A stretch of 64,000 bases of DNA from Arenimonas sp049195245 (GCF_049195245.1 NZ_JBMIRR010000028.1:124001-188000); one strand, 5' to 3'. Shown: positions 33,177 through 42,609, counted from the stretch's first letter. The notes: generated from the sequence alone by a model not told the origin. Program-made: numbers and translations.

Positions 33177-33226
33177 ATGGTGGCCGAGGACGGAATTGAA
33201 CCGCCGACACGGGGATTTTCAATCCC
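33177..33226 (-). repeat. attR: 50-bp core within tRNA-Phe
   Basis: This is the second copy of the direct repeat, identical to 25022-25071 and coincident with the 3' 49 bases of the intact tRNA-Phe plus one flanking base. Integration here rebuilds a complete tRNA gene, as is usual for tRNA-targeting integrases. Confidence 0.92.
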
Positions 33227-33253
33227 CTGCTCTACCAACTGAGCTACTCGGCC
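33178..33253 (-). tRNA. tRNA-Phe (anticodon GAA)
   Basis: The 76-nt gene on the minus strand has acceptor GGCCGAG with CTCGGCC, D arm TAGCTCAGTTGG, anticodon stem GGGGA/TCCCC with GAA in the loop, T arm CGGTTCAATTCCG, discriminator A and CCA. It is the intact copy, with the element inserted on its 3' side. Confidence 0.97.
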
Positions 33254-33296
33254 AGGATGTGGCTGGCGCGCCGGGCCGGGGCCGGGCGAGCGCGAG

Positions 33297-33326
33297 ATGA
33301 TAGCGGAGCGGCCCGCCGCGAGGCAA
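33297..33326 (-). promoter_or_regulatory. Probable promoter of tRNA-Phe
   Basis: On the minus strand TTGCCT (33326-33321) and TATCAT (33302-33297) are spaced by 18 bp. The tRNA begins about 43 bases after the -10. Confidence 0.55.
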
Positions 33327-33362
33327 GCCGCCGCATCGGCAGCCCACGGCGCCCGGTTTCTA

Positions 33363-33374
33363 TTACAACCGTAA
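33363..33374. promoter_or_regulatory. Possible operator TTACAACCGTAA
   Basis: A palindrome with perfect TTAC/GTAA arms lies about 100 bases before the next gene, in an AT-rich patch flanked by CTAT and ATAG. It resembles BlaI/MecI-type operators (TACA-N-TGTA), but no such regulator is in the window. Confidence 0.3.
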
Positions 33375-33474
33375 ATAGATACTGAACGACAATCCCGCCG
33401 CCCCTGTCCGCAGCGCTTTTGCGGGAGTAGGGTGGCCTCGTGGTCCACGTCCGGACCCATTCAAGGAGATCCCC

Positions 33475-33915
33475 ATGTCCTCCCGTCTTGCCCTGATGTC
33501 CCTGTCCGCTGCGCTGGCCCTGGGCCTGGCCGCGCCGACCCTCGTTGCCGCCAAGGCCGACCCTGTGCAGGAGGCCAAGCGCCTCGAGGCCGCCACCGCC
33601 AATGCCGGCGAGCCGGTGGAGCGCGTGCGCTTCCTGCGTCCGATCGACAGCTACGAAGTGGTCGGCGAGCAGCACGTCCTGATCTGGGAAACCCAGCAGA
33701 AGGCCTGGCTGGTGGACCTGCGCAAGAGCGCCGCCTGCCGCGACCTCGACCGCGGCATCACCGTCGGCATCGAGAACAACCACGACACCATCAGCACCAA
33801 GAACGCCTACATCGTTGGCGAGTACGGTGTGCGCTGCAAGATCATGCAGCTGCGCGAGGTGGACGTGCCGGCGATGCGCCGGATGGAACGCGGCGAAGTG
33901 GCCACGGCCGAGTGA
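33475..33915 (+). CDS. DUF6491-like secreted protein
   Basis: The 146-residue protein has a signal peptide (LALMSLSAALALGLAAPTLVAA). The mature domain has RVRFLRPIDSYEVVGEQHVL, IWETQQKAWLVDL and two cysteines (AACRDL, VRCKIM) that could form a disulfide. This resembles the DUF6491 group of small periplasmic proteins found in Xanthomonadaceae. Function is unknown. An AAGGAG ribosome site precedes the ATG and a strong terminator follows. Confidence 0.75.
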   Translation: MSSRLALMSLSAALALGLAAPTLVAAKADPVQEAKRLEAATANAGEPVERVRFLRPIDSYEVVGEQHVLIWETQQKAWLVDLRKSAACRDLDRGITVGIENNHDTISTKNAYIVGEYGVRCKIMQLREVDVPAMRRMERGEVATAE

Positions 33916-33953
33916 AGCACGCCGCCTGGCCCGACAGGCCGCACGCCCAAAGG

Positions 33954-33980
33954 AAAAGGCCCGCGCAATGCGGGCCTTTT
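33954..33980. terminator. Bidirectional terminator
   Basis: AAAAGGCCCGC (33954-33964) pairs with GCGGGCCTTTT (33970-33980) around GCAAT. It ends both the DUF6491-like gene and the converging yggX unit. Confidence 0.9.
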
Positions 33981-34001
33981 CGTTGGAGCCGCACCGATCG
34001 G

Positions 34002-34274
34002 TCAGGCGTCGGGCGCGACGTAGCCTGCCGGCTTCTCGGCGCCGCCGGCGAACAGGAACTTCTCCATCTCCGCCTCCAGGAAGACCCGGTGCTCGGGATT
34101 CATCGGAGACAGCCGGTTCTCGTTGATCAGCATCGTCTGGTGCGCCAGCCACTGCTGCCAGGCCTCGCGGCAGATGTGCTCGAACACGCGCTTGCCCAGC
34201 GGGCCGGGCCAGGGCACGAAGGCCAGCCCCTCGGCTTCGTGCTGCATCTTTTCGCAGAAAACGGTGCGGCTCAT
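34002..34274 (-). CDS. yggX: Probable Fe(2+)-trafficking protein YggX
   Basis: The 90-residue protein starts MSRTVFCEKMQHEAEGL, with the conserved Cys7, and has PGPLGKRVFEHICREAWQQW, MLINENRLSPMNPEHRVFL and a C-terminal tail. YggX protects iron-sulfur proteins from oxidative damage. Its ATG overlaps the mutY stop by four bases. The mutY-yggX order is conserved in gammaproteobacteria and links an Fe-S enzyme with an iron-handling protein. Confidence 0.95.
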   Translation of the reverse strand: MSRTVFCEKMQHEAEGLAFVPWPGPLGKRVFEHICREAWQQWLAHQTMLINENRLSPMNPEHRVFLEAEMEKFLFAGGAEKPAGYVAPDA

Positions 34275-35314
34275 GGCGTCAGGCTTCCCAATAGTTTCTT
34301 GACCGGTGCCGGCAGGCCCACGTCGACCAGGCGGTCGAAGGGCTGCCAGCGCAGGTGCTCATTGTCTCCCACGTTGGCGCTGCTGCGCTCGGCGCGCCAG
34401 CTCAGCGGCTCGATGTGCAGTCGGTAGTGGCTGAAGGTGTGCTCGATCAGCGGCAGCGGCTCGGCTGCATCGAAGTCCGCGCGGGCGTGCTGGCCAAGGA
34501 AGGCGCGCGCCTCGTCGTGGTCGCCCGCTTCGGGCAGCGACCACAGTCCCGACCACACGCCGGTGGGTGGACGCCGCACCAGCAGCACGTGGCCCTGGTC
34601 ATCGCGCACCAGCAGCATCAGCGTGCGCCGCTCGGGAAGGGGCTTGCCGGGCTTGGCCTCGGGCAACTGTTCCACCAGCCCCTCGCGACGCGCCACGCAG
34701 TCGTCCTGCAGCGGGCACAGCACGCAGGCCGGGTCGTGGCGCGTGCAAAGCGTGGCGCCAAAATCCATGATCGCCTGCGTGTAGTCGGCCATGCGCGATT
34801 CCGGCAGCGCGGCTTCCGCGATCTGCCAGAGCTGCTTTTCCACCGCGCTGCCCCCGGGCCACCCGCCGATGCCGTGGTAGCGGCACAGCGTGCGCTTGAC
34901 GTTGCCGTCCAGGATCGCCAGCCGCTGCCCGTGCGCCTGCGCCAGGATCGCGCCGGCGGTGCTGCGGCCGATGCCCGGCAGCGCCGACAGCGCCTCGAAA
35001 TCCTGCGGCAGTTCGCCGCCGTGCTGCTGAACGCACAGCTGCGCGGCCTTGTGCAGGTTGCGGGCGCGGGCGTAGTAGCCCAGGCCGGCCCACAGCGCCA
35101 GCACGCGGTCGGGTTCGGCGGCGGCCAGCGCGGGCAGGGTGGGCAGGGCCTCAAGGAAGCGCAGGTAGTAAGGAATCACCGTCTGCACCTGCGTCTGCTG
35201 CAGCATGATTTCCGAAAGCCAGACGCGGTACGGCGTGCGCGGATGCTGCCAGGGCAGGTCGTGGCGGCCATCGCGGTCGTACCAGGCCAGCAGGCGGTCG
35301 GCGAAGTCGCTCAT
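34271..35314 (-). CDS. mutY: A/G-specific adenine DNA glycosylase MutY
   Basis: The 347-residue enzyme removes adenine opposite 8-oxoguanine. It shows the catalytic Glu35 in WLSEIMLQQTQVQTV, a helix-hairpin-helix (LPGIGRSTAGAILAQ), the catalytic Asp in ILDGNVKR and the 4Fe-4S cluster pattern C-x6-C-x2-C-x5-C (CTRHDPACVLCPLQDDC). The C-terminal NUDIX-like domain (HVLLVRRPPTGVWSGLWSLP) recognises oxoG. It is coupled by four-base overlaps to the upstream AsmA-like gene and the downstream yggX. Confidence 0.96.
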   Translation of the reverse strand: MSDFADRLLAWYDRDGRHDLPWQHPRTPYRVWLSEIMLQQTQVQTVIPYYLRFLEALPTLPALAAAEPDRVLALWAGLGYYARARNLHKAAQLCVQQHGGELPQDFEALSALPGIGRSTAGAILAQAHGQRLAILDGNVKRTLCRYHGIGGWPGGSAVEKQLWQIAEAALPESRMADYTQAIMDFGATLCTRHDPACVLCPLQDDCVARREGLVEQLPEAKPGKPLPERRTLMLLVRDDQGHVLLVRRPPTGVWSGLWSLPEAGDHDEARAFLGQHARADFDAAEPLPLIEHTFSHYRLHIEPLSWRAERSSANVGDNEHLRWQPFDRLVDVGLPAPVKKLLGSLTP

Positions 35315-36480
35315 TGCGCGTCCTGCGCGGGCGCAGCCGCCGGCGCGTCTTCCTCGATGCGGACGCGCACGCCTTCCAGCGTGGCGCCGCCGACGCTCAG
35401 CTGCGGCGTTTCCATCCGGCCCACCAGTGGCGGCAGCGGCGAAGCGGAGGCCTTGTCTAGCCAGGCCAGGACCTCGGGCACCGCCAGTTCGGTATCGAGC
35501 CGGGTCTGGTCCTGCACCAGGCGCAGCGAAAGCGGATCAGCCAGGTCGGTGTCGCCCTCATAGGCCAGGCTGAAATCGAATGGCGCCTCCGATGTGGACA
35601 GCGGCTCGGGCAGCGCGGGCCAGTCTTCCGGCCATGCCTGCAGCTGGCCGGCCAGCTTGAAACCGAGCCTGTCGCCGAACCGGGCCTCGCCGCTGGCCTT
35701 GAAGCTGGGCAGCGGCGACTGCGAGTCCAGGGTGATGCTGTCCAAGGTCAGCAAAGTGGTGTCGGTGCTGGCATCGAAACTGCCGCCCAGGTCCAGCGTC
35801 ATCGGCGCGTCCACCGCGTCCATGCGAAGCCGGCCATTGCCGCCCGCGCTGAAGTCCGACTGCAGGCTGGCCTTCGCGATCGCGAGCCGACCCTCGAAGT
35901 CGAGCGTCGTGCCGTCGCCGCTGTAGATGAAGGCCACTTCGGCATCCGCGGCCTCATCCGGCGCAAGCCGCGGCAGCGAAAGCGACAGCCCGCCGATGCG
36001 CCAGCCGTCGCCCACCACGCTGCCGTCGTTGACGTAGACGCCATCGGTGAAGGTCGGCAGCTCGAACGGTGACTCCGGCCGCGTCGCCTGCCAGGCCGAC
36101 AGCGCGGCCAGGTCCAGCAAGGGCTGGTCCAGCTGCACGCGCGTGATGACCAGGGACTCACCGCCCAGGATCGTGTCCCAGGGCAGCGAAACCTCGGCGC
36201 GTGCGGCGCTGAGCAGTGGCCGGGCGGCACCGGGCTGGCGCGCGGTCAGGCCCGGCAGCACCAGCCGCGGCTCCGGCCGCAGCGCGTACTCCGGGCTGCC
36301 GTCAATGCGCAGTTCAAGTCCCAGCGAATCGCCCAGCCGCTGCAGCACGGTGGCCGTCAGCCGCGTCGGTTCCAGCTGGCGGTCCACCCACCACGCAGCC
36401 ACGCCGGCGAGCACCGCCAGCACCGCAAGCACCCAGGGCCAGCGGCGACGTCGCGCGGGCTTCACCGGGGCTGCCGTCAC
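35311..36480 (-). CDS. AsmA-like protein between ftsY and mutY
   Basis: The 389-residue protein has a basic N terminus, one membrane helix (WVLAVLAVLAGVAAWWV, about 16-32) and a periplasmic part with the AsmA N-terminal pattern (LTATVLQRLGDSLGLELRID). It is shorter than the AsmA protein at 18-20 kb. A GTG start directly follows the ftsY stop (TGA then GTG) and its end overlaps mutY. It may help build the envelope or move lipids, by family analogy. The Ala/Pro/Asp tail is low in complexity. Confidence 0.8.
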   Translation of the reverse strand: MTAAPVKPARRRRWPWVLAVLAVLAGVAAWWVDRQLEPTRLTATVLQRLGDSLGLELRIDGSPEYALRPEPRLVLPGLTARQPGAARPLLSAARAEVSLPWDTILGGESLVITRVQLDQPLLDLAALSAWQATRPESPFELPTFTDGVYVNDGSVVGDGWRIGGLSLSLPRLAPDEAADAEVAFIYSGDGTTLDFEGRLAIAKASLQSDFSAGGNGRLRMDAVDAPMTLDLGGSFDASTDTTLLTLDSITLDSQSPLPSFKASGEARFGDRLGFKLAGQLQAWPEDWPALPEPLSTSEAPFDFSLAYEGDTDLADPLSLRLVQDQTRLDTELAVPEVLAWLDKASASPLPPLVGRMETPQLSVGGATLEGVRVRIEEDAPAAAPAQDAQ

Positions 36481-37554
36481 TCACTCACCCAGCGTGCCGG
36501 GCAGCAGCGCATCCACGAAACCTTCCGGGTCGAACACACGCAGGTCCTCGGGCTTCTCGCCCAGGCCCACGTAGCGGATCGGGATGCCGAACTCGCGCGC
36601 CAGCGCGAACACCACGCCGCCCTTGGCGGTGCCATCGAGCTTGGTCACCACCAGGCCGGTCACCTTCACCGCGGCGTTGAACTGGCGCAGCTGGTTCACC
36701 GCGTTCTGCCCGGTGGTGCCGTCGATCACCAGCAGCACTTCATGCGGCGCGCGCTCGTCCACCTTGGCGATGACGCGGCGGATCTTGCCCAGTTCCGCCA
36801 TCAGGCCCTGCTGGGTGTGCAGGCGGCCGGCGGTGTCGGCGATCAGGATGTCCACGCCGCGCGCCTTCGCGGCCTGGATGCCGTCGAACGCGACCGAAGC
36901 CGCGTCGGCGTTCTGGCCCTGCGCGACCACCGCCACGTTGTTGCGCTCGCCCCAGATCTTCAGCTGTTCCACCGCGGCCGCGCGGAAGGTGTCGCCGGCC
37001 GCCAGCATCAGGCTGTGGCCGTCGAGCTGGAAGCGTCGCGCCAGCTTGCCGATGGTGGTGGTCTTGCCGACGCCATTGACGCCGACGGTGAGGATGACGA
37101 AGGGCCGGGCTTCCGCATCGATTTCCAGCGGCCGCGCCACCGGCTTGAGCATGGCCAGCAGGTCGTTGCGCAGCGCGGCGAGCAGGGCCTGTGCGTCGGC
37201 GAACTCGCGCGCCTTCATGCGCTTGCGCAGCCGCTCGATGATCTCGCCGGTGGCGGTGATGCCCACGTCGGCGCTGACCAGTGCGGTCTCGATCTCGTCC
37301 AGCAGGTCTTCGTCCAGCTTCGGGTTGCGCGAGAACAGGCCGCCCAGGCTGCGCGCGAACAGGCTGCCGCCCAGCGTGCCCTTCATCGCCTCGCGGCCCT
37401 CGATGCGCTCCATCTCGGCGCGCGCCGCCTTCTGCTCCTGGTGCACGGTGAAGGCGCGGGCCAGGTCGTCCGGGCTGAAGCCCTGGCGCGCGGGCGCCGC
37501 CGCGGGTTTGGCCGGCTCGGTCTTTTCGGGTTTCTTCTTCAGGAAATCGAACAT
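36481..37554 (-). CDS. ftsY: Signal recognition particle receptor FtsY
   Basis: The 357-residue GTPase brings ribosome-SRP complexes to the inner membrane. It has a short basic/acidic A domain (1-50), the N domain and the G domain with P-loop GVNGVGKTT (158-166), DTFRAAAVEQL, DTAGRLHT and TKLDGTAKGG. The C terminus IRYVGLGEKPEDLRVFDPE is diagnostic for FtsY rather than Ffh. It heads the ftsY-asmA-like-mutY-yggX unit and is divergent from rsmD, with only 56 bases between the starts. Confidence 0.97.
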   Translation of the reverse strand: MFDFLKKKPEKTEPAKPAAAPARQGFSPDDLARAFTVHQEQKAARAEMERIEGREAMKGTLGGSLFARSLGGLFSRNPKLDEDLLDEIETALVSADVGITATGEIIERLRKRMKAREFADAQALLAALRNDLLAMLKPVARPLEIDAEARPFVILTVGVNGVGKTTTIGKLARRFQLDGHSLMLAAGDTFRAAAVEQLKIWGERNNVAVVAQGQNADAASVAFDGIQAAKARGVDILIADTAGRLHTQQGLMAELGKIRRVIAKVDERAPHEVLLVIDGTTGQNAVNQLRQFNAAVKVTGLVVTKLDGTAKGGVVFALAREFGIPIRYVGLGEKPEDLRVFDPEGFVDALLPGTLGE

Positions 37555-37610
37555 CGCGCTGCTTTCGCGGACAATGGCGCGATGTTACCACCCGGCCCCC
37601 GGACTCCCCG

Positions 37611-38237
37611 ATGAACCAGCGCCCGCCCGGCGTCGTCCGCATCATCGCCGGCCACCTGCGCGGCTCGAAGCTGCCCGTGGCCGACCGCCCCGGCCTGCGC
37701 CCCAGCACCGACCGGGTACGCGAGACCCTGTTCAACTGGCTGCAGGGCGTCACCCCCGGCGCCCGCGTGCTGGACCTGTTCGCCGGCACCGGCGCCCTGG
37801 GCTTCGAGGCGGCTTCGCGCGGGGCAGGGCAGGTGCTGCTGGTGGAGAAGGACTCCGGCCTGGCCGAGTCCCTGCGCGCCACCGCCGCCCGGCTCAAGGT
37901 GGCCAACCTGCAGGTGCAGCAGGCCGATGCCCTGGCCTGGCTGCGCGGCCCGGCCAAGCCGCGCTTCGACCTGGTGTTCCTTGACCCGCCCTTCGACGCC
38001 GGACTTTGGGAGCCGGCGGCCGCGGCCCTGGCGCCGTGGCTGGCCCCCGGCGCGCTGATCTACGTCGAAACGCCGGTCAATGCGACGCCAACGCTGCCCG
38101 CGCACTGGCTGCCCCATCGCCAGGCCCAGACCCGCGAGCTGCGCTACGCCCTGTTCCGTGCGCCCCCCAGCCAGGTCCCGGAATCGGCTGCTATAGTGAT
38201 GGGCGAACCCAATCCGCAGGGCAAACCTTCGGCATGA
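37611..38237 (+). CDS. rsmD: 16S rRNA (guanine966-N2)-methyltransferase RsmD
   Basis: The 208-residue enzyme has the N-terminal VRIIAGHLRGSKLPV, the substrate loop RPSTDRVRETLFNWL, the SAM site VLDLFAGTGALGFEA and the catalytic motif FLDPPF. It methylates G966 of 16S rRNA. The stop overlaps coaD by four bases. The rsmD-coaD order and the divergent ftsY are conserved in many proteobacteria. Confidence 0.96.
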   Translation: MNQRPPGVVRIIAGHLRGSKLPVADRPGLRPSTDRVRETLFNWLQGVTPGARVLDLFAGTGALGFEAASRGAGQVLLVEKDSGLAESLRATAARLKVANLQVQQADALAWLRGPAKPRFDLVFLDPPFDAGLWEPAAAALAPWLAPGALIYVETPVNATPTLPAHWLPHRQAQTRELRYALFRAPPSQVPESAAIVMGEPNPQGKPSA

Positions 38238-38731
38238 GCCTGGCCCGAAACCGTGTCGCGCTGTACCCCGGCACCTTCGACCCGATCACCAATGGCCATA
38301 TCGATCTGGTGGCCCGGGCGTCGACCCTGTTCGAAAAGGTGATCGTCGGCGTGGCCGAAAGCCCCGGCAAGGGCCCGGCCCTGCCCCTGGACGAGCGCGT
38401 GGGCCTGGCCCGCACGGCCCTGGCCGGCTACGGCAACGTCGAGGTGCGCGGCTTCAATTCCCTGCTGGCCCATTTCGTCCACGAGATCGGCGCCGGCGTG
38501 CTGCTGCGCGGCCTGCGCGCGGTGTCGGACTTCGAATACGAATTCCAGCTGGCCAGCATGAACCGGCACCTGATCCCGGACGTCGAGACCCTGTTCCTGA
38601 CGCCGGCCGAACAGCACAGTTTCATTTCTTCCAGCCTGGTGCGCGAGGTTGCCCGGCTCGGCGGTGATGTGTCCGGGTTCGTGCACCCGGCCGTCGCGCA
38701 GGCCCTGTCCACCCGATGGAAGCGTTCCTGA
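38234..38731 (+). CDS. coaD: Phosphopantetheine adenylyltransferase
   Basis: The 165-residue enzyme makes dephospho-CoA from phosphopantetheine and ATP. It has the nucleotidyltransferase motif YPGTFDPITNGHIDL, RGLRAVSDFEYEFQLASMNR, and the ISSSLVREVA motif near the C terminus. It is translationally coupled to rsmD. Confidence 0.97.
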   Translation: MSLARNRVALYPGTFDPITNGHIDLVARASTLFEKVIVGVAESPGKGPALPLDERVGLARTALAGYGNVEVRGFNSLLAHFVHEIGAGVLLRGLRAVSDFEYEFQLASMNRHLIPDVETLFLTPAEQHSFISSSLVREVARLGGDVSGFVHPAVAQALSTRWKRS

Positions 38732-38757
38732 GACCCACTCACATAAGAGGTATCGCC

Positions 38758-39261
38758 ATGAACCGCGTTTTTGCTCCGATTGCCCTGCTGCTCTCGCTCA
38801 CCGTGCTCGCCGGCTGCCAGAAGGAAGAGGCCGCGCCGCCGCCGCCGGCCGCCCTGGTCGCGCCGACCGACAGTGACGACGCCGCGTGGAAGGCCTACCT
38901 GGGCCAGGTGGTCAACGCCAACCAGGCCGGCGTCACCGACCGCATCTTCCCGTACTACCTGCCGATGAACAGCGCCGAGCCGGCCGAAGGCGACCAGGAC
39001 GGCAAGACCCAGTACGACCGCCAGCTCGAAAACGTCACCGCCGTCGTGCAGCGCACCGTGCTGCCGGGCAACCTGCTGGCCTTCGGTTCGCCGGACAGCG
39101 CCAAGATGGCCGACCTGATCGTCGCCGCCTTCGCAAACCCGGATCCGAATGCGCTCAAGGGTTCGCAGGTGCTGTTCATCGGCAAGCCGGCCGACAGCGA
39201 TCGCGTCAAGGCGGCGGTGGAAGCCGCCGGCGGCAAGTACATCTTCGTCGAAGCCAAGTGA
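38758..39261 (+). CDS. Predicted lipoprotein
   Basis: The 167-residue protein has a lipoprotein signal (LLLSLTVLAGC) and a compact domain. It contains AAWKAYLGQVVNANQAGV, a DRIFPYYLP segment and a C-terminal GSQVLFIGKPADSDRVKAAV that looks like a small alpha/beta fold. Function is unknown to me. I chose ATG 38758 over an in-frame ATG at 38716 because only the former gives a proper signal peptide; AAGAGG precedes it. Confidence 0.8.
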   Translation: MNRVFAPIALLLSLTVLAGCQKEEAAPPPPAALVAPTDSDDAAWKAYLGQVVNANQAGVTDRIFPYYLPMNSAEPAEGDQDGKTQYDRQLENVTAVVQRTVLPGNLLAFGSPDSAKMADLIVAAFANPDPNALKGSQVLFIGKPADSDRVKAAVEAAGGKYIFVEAK

Positions 39262-39307
39262 GTCGCGGCGCGCGTCCCGGCCCTGCGCCGGGACGCGGCG
39301 CCTTGCC

Positions 39308-39565
39308 ATGTCCCTGCTGATCAACCAGCTCTGCATCAACTGCGACGTCTGCGCCCCGGCCTGTCCCAACGACGCCATCAGCCAGGGCGAGACCATCTAC
39401 GTGATCGACCCGCGCCGCTGCACCGAGTGCGTGGGCCACTTCGACGAGCCGCAATGCGTGGTCGTCTGCCCGGTCGAGTGCATCGACCTGGACGCCACCC
39501 GGCCCGAATCCCGCGAGCAGCTGCTCGCCAAGTATCTGCAGCTGCAGCAGGAGCCCACCGCGTGA
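39308..39565 (+). CDS. YfhL-family 4Fe-4S ferredoxin
   Basis: The 85-residue ferredoxin has two cluster motifs: CINCDVCAPACPNDAI (C-x2-C-x2-C-x3-C-P) and CTECVGHFDEPQCVVVCPV, whose eight-residue insertion is typical of the YfhL/Fdx group. It transfers electrons; its partners are unknown. Its stop overlaps the ggt GTG start by four bases. Confidence 0.93.
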   Translation: MSLLINQLCINCDVCAPACPNDAISQGETIYVIDPRRCTECVGHFDEPQCVVVCPVECIDLDATRPESREQLLAKYLQLQQEPTA

Positions 39566-41268
39566 CCCGAATCCTTTGCCTTGCCCTGCTGCTGTTCGCG
39601 CCACTGGTCGGCGCCGAGGCGCCGCGCGCGCCCGCGACGCCGCCGCACCAGGGCGGCGTGGCCAGCGCCAACGCCTACGCCACCGACGCCGGGCTGGAAA
39701 TCCTGGCCAAGGGCGGCAATGCCTTCGACGCCGCGGTGGCGGTCAGCGCAACGCTGGGCCTGGTGGAGCCCGAGAGCTCGGGCCTGGGCGGCGGCGGCTT
39801 CCTGCTGCTGCACGTGGCCAAGGACGGGCGCGATGTGTTCGTGGATGCGCGCGAGCGCGCGCCGCTGGCTTCAGCCCGCGACATGTTCCTGGATGCAGCC
39901 GGCAATGCCGACCGCAAGAAATCCACCGAAGGCGCGCTGGCCGCCGGCATCCCTGGCACGCCCGCGGCGCTGGAACACCTGGCGGTGCGCTACGGCAAGC
40001 TGCCGCTGTCGGAGTCGCTGGCCCCGGCGATCCGGCTGGCGCGCGAAGGCTGGAAGTTCGGCCCCAAGAACGCCGCGATGCTGGGCTTCCGCCGCGACGC
40101 GATCGCCGCCACGCCCGCGGCGGCCGCGCTGTTCCTGCGCGACGGCCAGGTGCCGGCGCAGGGCACGCTGATGCGCAACGAGGACTACGCCCGCACGCTG
40201 GAGCGCATCGCCCGCGAGGGCGCCGACGGCTTCTACCGCGGCGACTACGCGCGTCGTCTGGTGGCTGGCGTGCGCAAGGCCGGCGGCATCTGGACCGAGA
40301 GCGACCTGGCCGAATACCGCGTGGTCGAACGTGCGCCGTTGCGCTTCAAGCACCGCGGCTTCGAGATCGTCACCGCGCCGCCGCCGTCGTCGGGCGGCGT
40401 GGCCCTGGCCACCATCCTCAACGTGCTCGAGCCCTACGGCTACGAGAAGATGGACAAGGTGCCGCGCACCCACCTGGTGGTGGAAGCGATGCGCCGCGCC
40501 TACCGCGACCGCGCCGTCTACCTGGGCGACCCGGACTTCGCGCAGGTGCCGGTACCGCTGCTGACCAGCCGCGACTACGCCGCGGGCCTGCGCGCGGGCA
40601 TCAGCGCCGAGCGCGCCACGCCCAGCGACATGCTGCCCGGCGTCACCGCCGCCGCCTCGCGGCCCGACACCACGCATTTCTCCATCATCGACGCCGAGGG
40701 CAACCTGGCCGCCGTCACCCAGACGGTGAACCTGCCCTACGGCAATTCGCTGGTGGTGCCGGGCACGGGCTTCCTGCTCAACAACGAGATGGACGATTTT
40801 TCGGTGAAGCCGGGCGTGCCCAATGCCTTCGGCCTGGTCGGTGACGACGCCAACGCGATCGCGCCGGGCAAGCGTCCGCTGTCGTCGATGACGCCGACCT
40901 TCCTGATCGGCAAGGACCGCGTGGCCGTGCTGGGCACGCCGGGCGGCAGCCGCATCGTCACCATGGTGCTGCTGGGCCTGTTCGAGCTGATGGACGGCGG
41001 CGGCGCGCAGGCGGCTGCGGATGCGCCGCGTTTCCACCACCAGTACCTGCCGGACCAGCTGTCGGCCGAGCCCGAGGCCTTCACCGCCGAGGAAGCCGCC
41101 CAGCTCAAGGCGCGCGGCCACGACGTGCAGATCGGCGACCGCAGCTGGGGCAACATGCAGGTGGTGATGTGGCACCGCGACACCGGCAAGGTCGAGGCCG
41201 GCACCGACCCGCGCTGGAAGGGCGTGGGCAAGGGTTCGTCTTCGGACGCCGCTTCCATTTACCGCTGA
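39562..41268 (+). CDS. ggt: Gamma-glutamyltranspeptidase
   Basis: The 568-residue periplasmic enzyme cleaves gamma-glutamyl bonds such as in glutathione. It starts with GTG 39562 and a signal peptide (LCLALLLFAPLVGAEA). It has SSGLGGGGFLLLH and the autoprocessing site DTTHFSI, with the nucleophile Thr near residue 370. RPLSSMTPTF and GTPGGSRI follow in the small subunit. The start overlaps the ferredoxin stop by four bases. It should mature into large and small subunits by self-cleavage before the Thr. Confidence 0.95.
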   Translation: MTRILCLALLLFAPLVGAEAPRAPATPPHQGGVASANAYATDAGLEILAKGGNAFDAAVAVSATLGLVEPESSGLGGGGFLLLHVAKDGRDVFVDARERAPLASARDMFLDAAGNADRKKSTEGALAAGIPGTPAALEHLAVRYGKLPLSESLAPAIRLAREGWKFGPKNAAMLGFRRDAIAATPAAAALFLRDGQVPAQGTLMRNEDYARTLERIAREGADGFYRGDYARRLVAGVRKAGGIWTESDLAEYRVVERAPLRFKHRGFEIVTAPPPSSGGVALATILNVLEPYGYEKMDKVPRTHLVVEAMRRAYRDRAVYLGDPDFAQVPVPLLTSRDYAAGLRAGISAERATPSDMLPGVTAAASRPDTTHFSIIDAEGNLAAVTQTVNLPYGNSLVVPGTGFLLNNEMDDFSVKPGVPNAFGLVGDDANAIAPGKRPLSSMTPTFLIGKDRVAVLGTPGGSRIVTMVLLGLFELMDGGGAQAAADAPRFHHQYLPDQLSAEPEAFTAEEAAQLKARGHDVQIGDRSWGNMQVVMWHRDTGKVEAGTDPRWKGVGKGSSSDAASIYR

Positions 41269-41287
41269 CCGCGCGAAGGAGGGCAGC

Positions 41288-42178
<891 letters not shown>

Positions 42179-42188
42179 GGAAACCACC

Positions 42189-42602
42189 ATGCGCACCCTG
42201 CTGATCCTGCCGCTGCTGTTGCTGGCCCCGTCCGCCTTCGCCGCCAACTACGGCGCACCGATGCCCGAGGGCGAGCCCGTTTCGATCGACGTGGCCGCGC
42301 GCGACCCCGCCGCGCATGGCGGCGCACCTGCCAAGTTCAGCGGCCGCATCACCGAGGTCTGCCAGAAGAAGGGCTGCTGGGTCGTGCTGGAACACGAAGG
42401 CGCCACCGCCCGCGTGATGGCCAAGGACCATGGCTTCGAAGTGCCCAAGGATTCGACGGGCGCCGCCGTGGCCTACGGCGTGCTCGAGCAGGAGCCCATC
42501 AGCGCCGAACATGCGCGCCACCTGGTCGAAGACGACGGCGCCAAGGCGCCGGCCGAGCGCGAGCTGCGCATCGTGGCCACCGCCATCGAGATCGCCGACT
42601 GA
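42189..42602 (+). CDS. DUF4920-family periplasmic protein
   Basis: The 137-residue protein has a signal peptide (LLILPLLLLAPSAFA) and a domain with FSGRITEVCQKKGCWVVLE, in which the Cys-x4-Gly-Cys-Trp pattern is typical of DUF4920. ARVMAKDHGFEVPKD follows. The family may bind metal through the two cysteines; this is inference. It follows the MBL hydrolase by 10 bases in the same orientation, so they are probably co-transcribed. Confidence 0.85.
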   Translation: MRTLLILPLLLLAPSAFAANYGAPMPEGEPVSIDVAARDPAAHGGAPAKFSGRITEVCQKKGCWVVLEHEGATARVMAKDHGFEVPKDSTGAAVAYGVLEQEPISAEHARHLVEDDGAKAPAERELRIVATAIEIAD

Positions 42603-42609
42603 GCGACCG

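Larger units (their letters stand above)
25022..33226. mobile_element. Integrative element of about 8.2 kb in tRNA-Phe
   Basis: The element lies between the 50-bp direct repeats at 25022-25071 and 33177-33226, giving a predicted excised circle of 8155 bp. It encodes a tyrosine integrase next to the left end, a 193-residue unknown, an AlpA-like protein, a winged-helix-like protein, and minus-strand cargo with lower G+C (25 of 60 bases in 30721-30780). No capsid, tail, packaging, relaxase or type IV secretion gene is visible. It therefore looks like a small satellite-like or defence-type island that depends on a helper for transfer. Confidence 0.88.
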
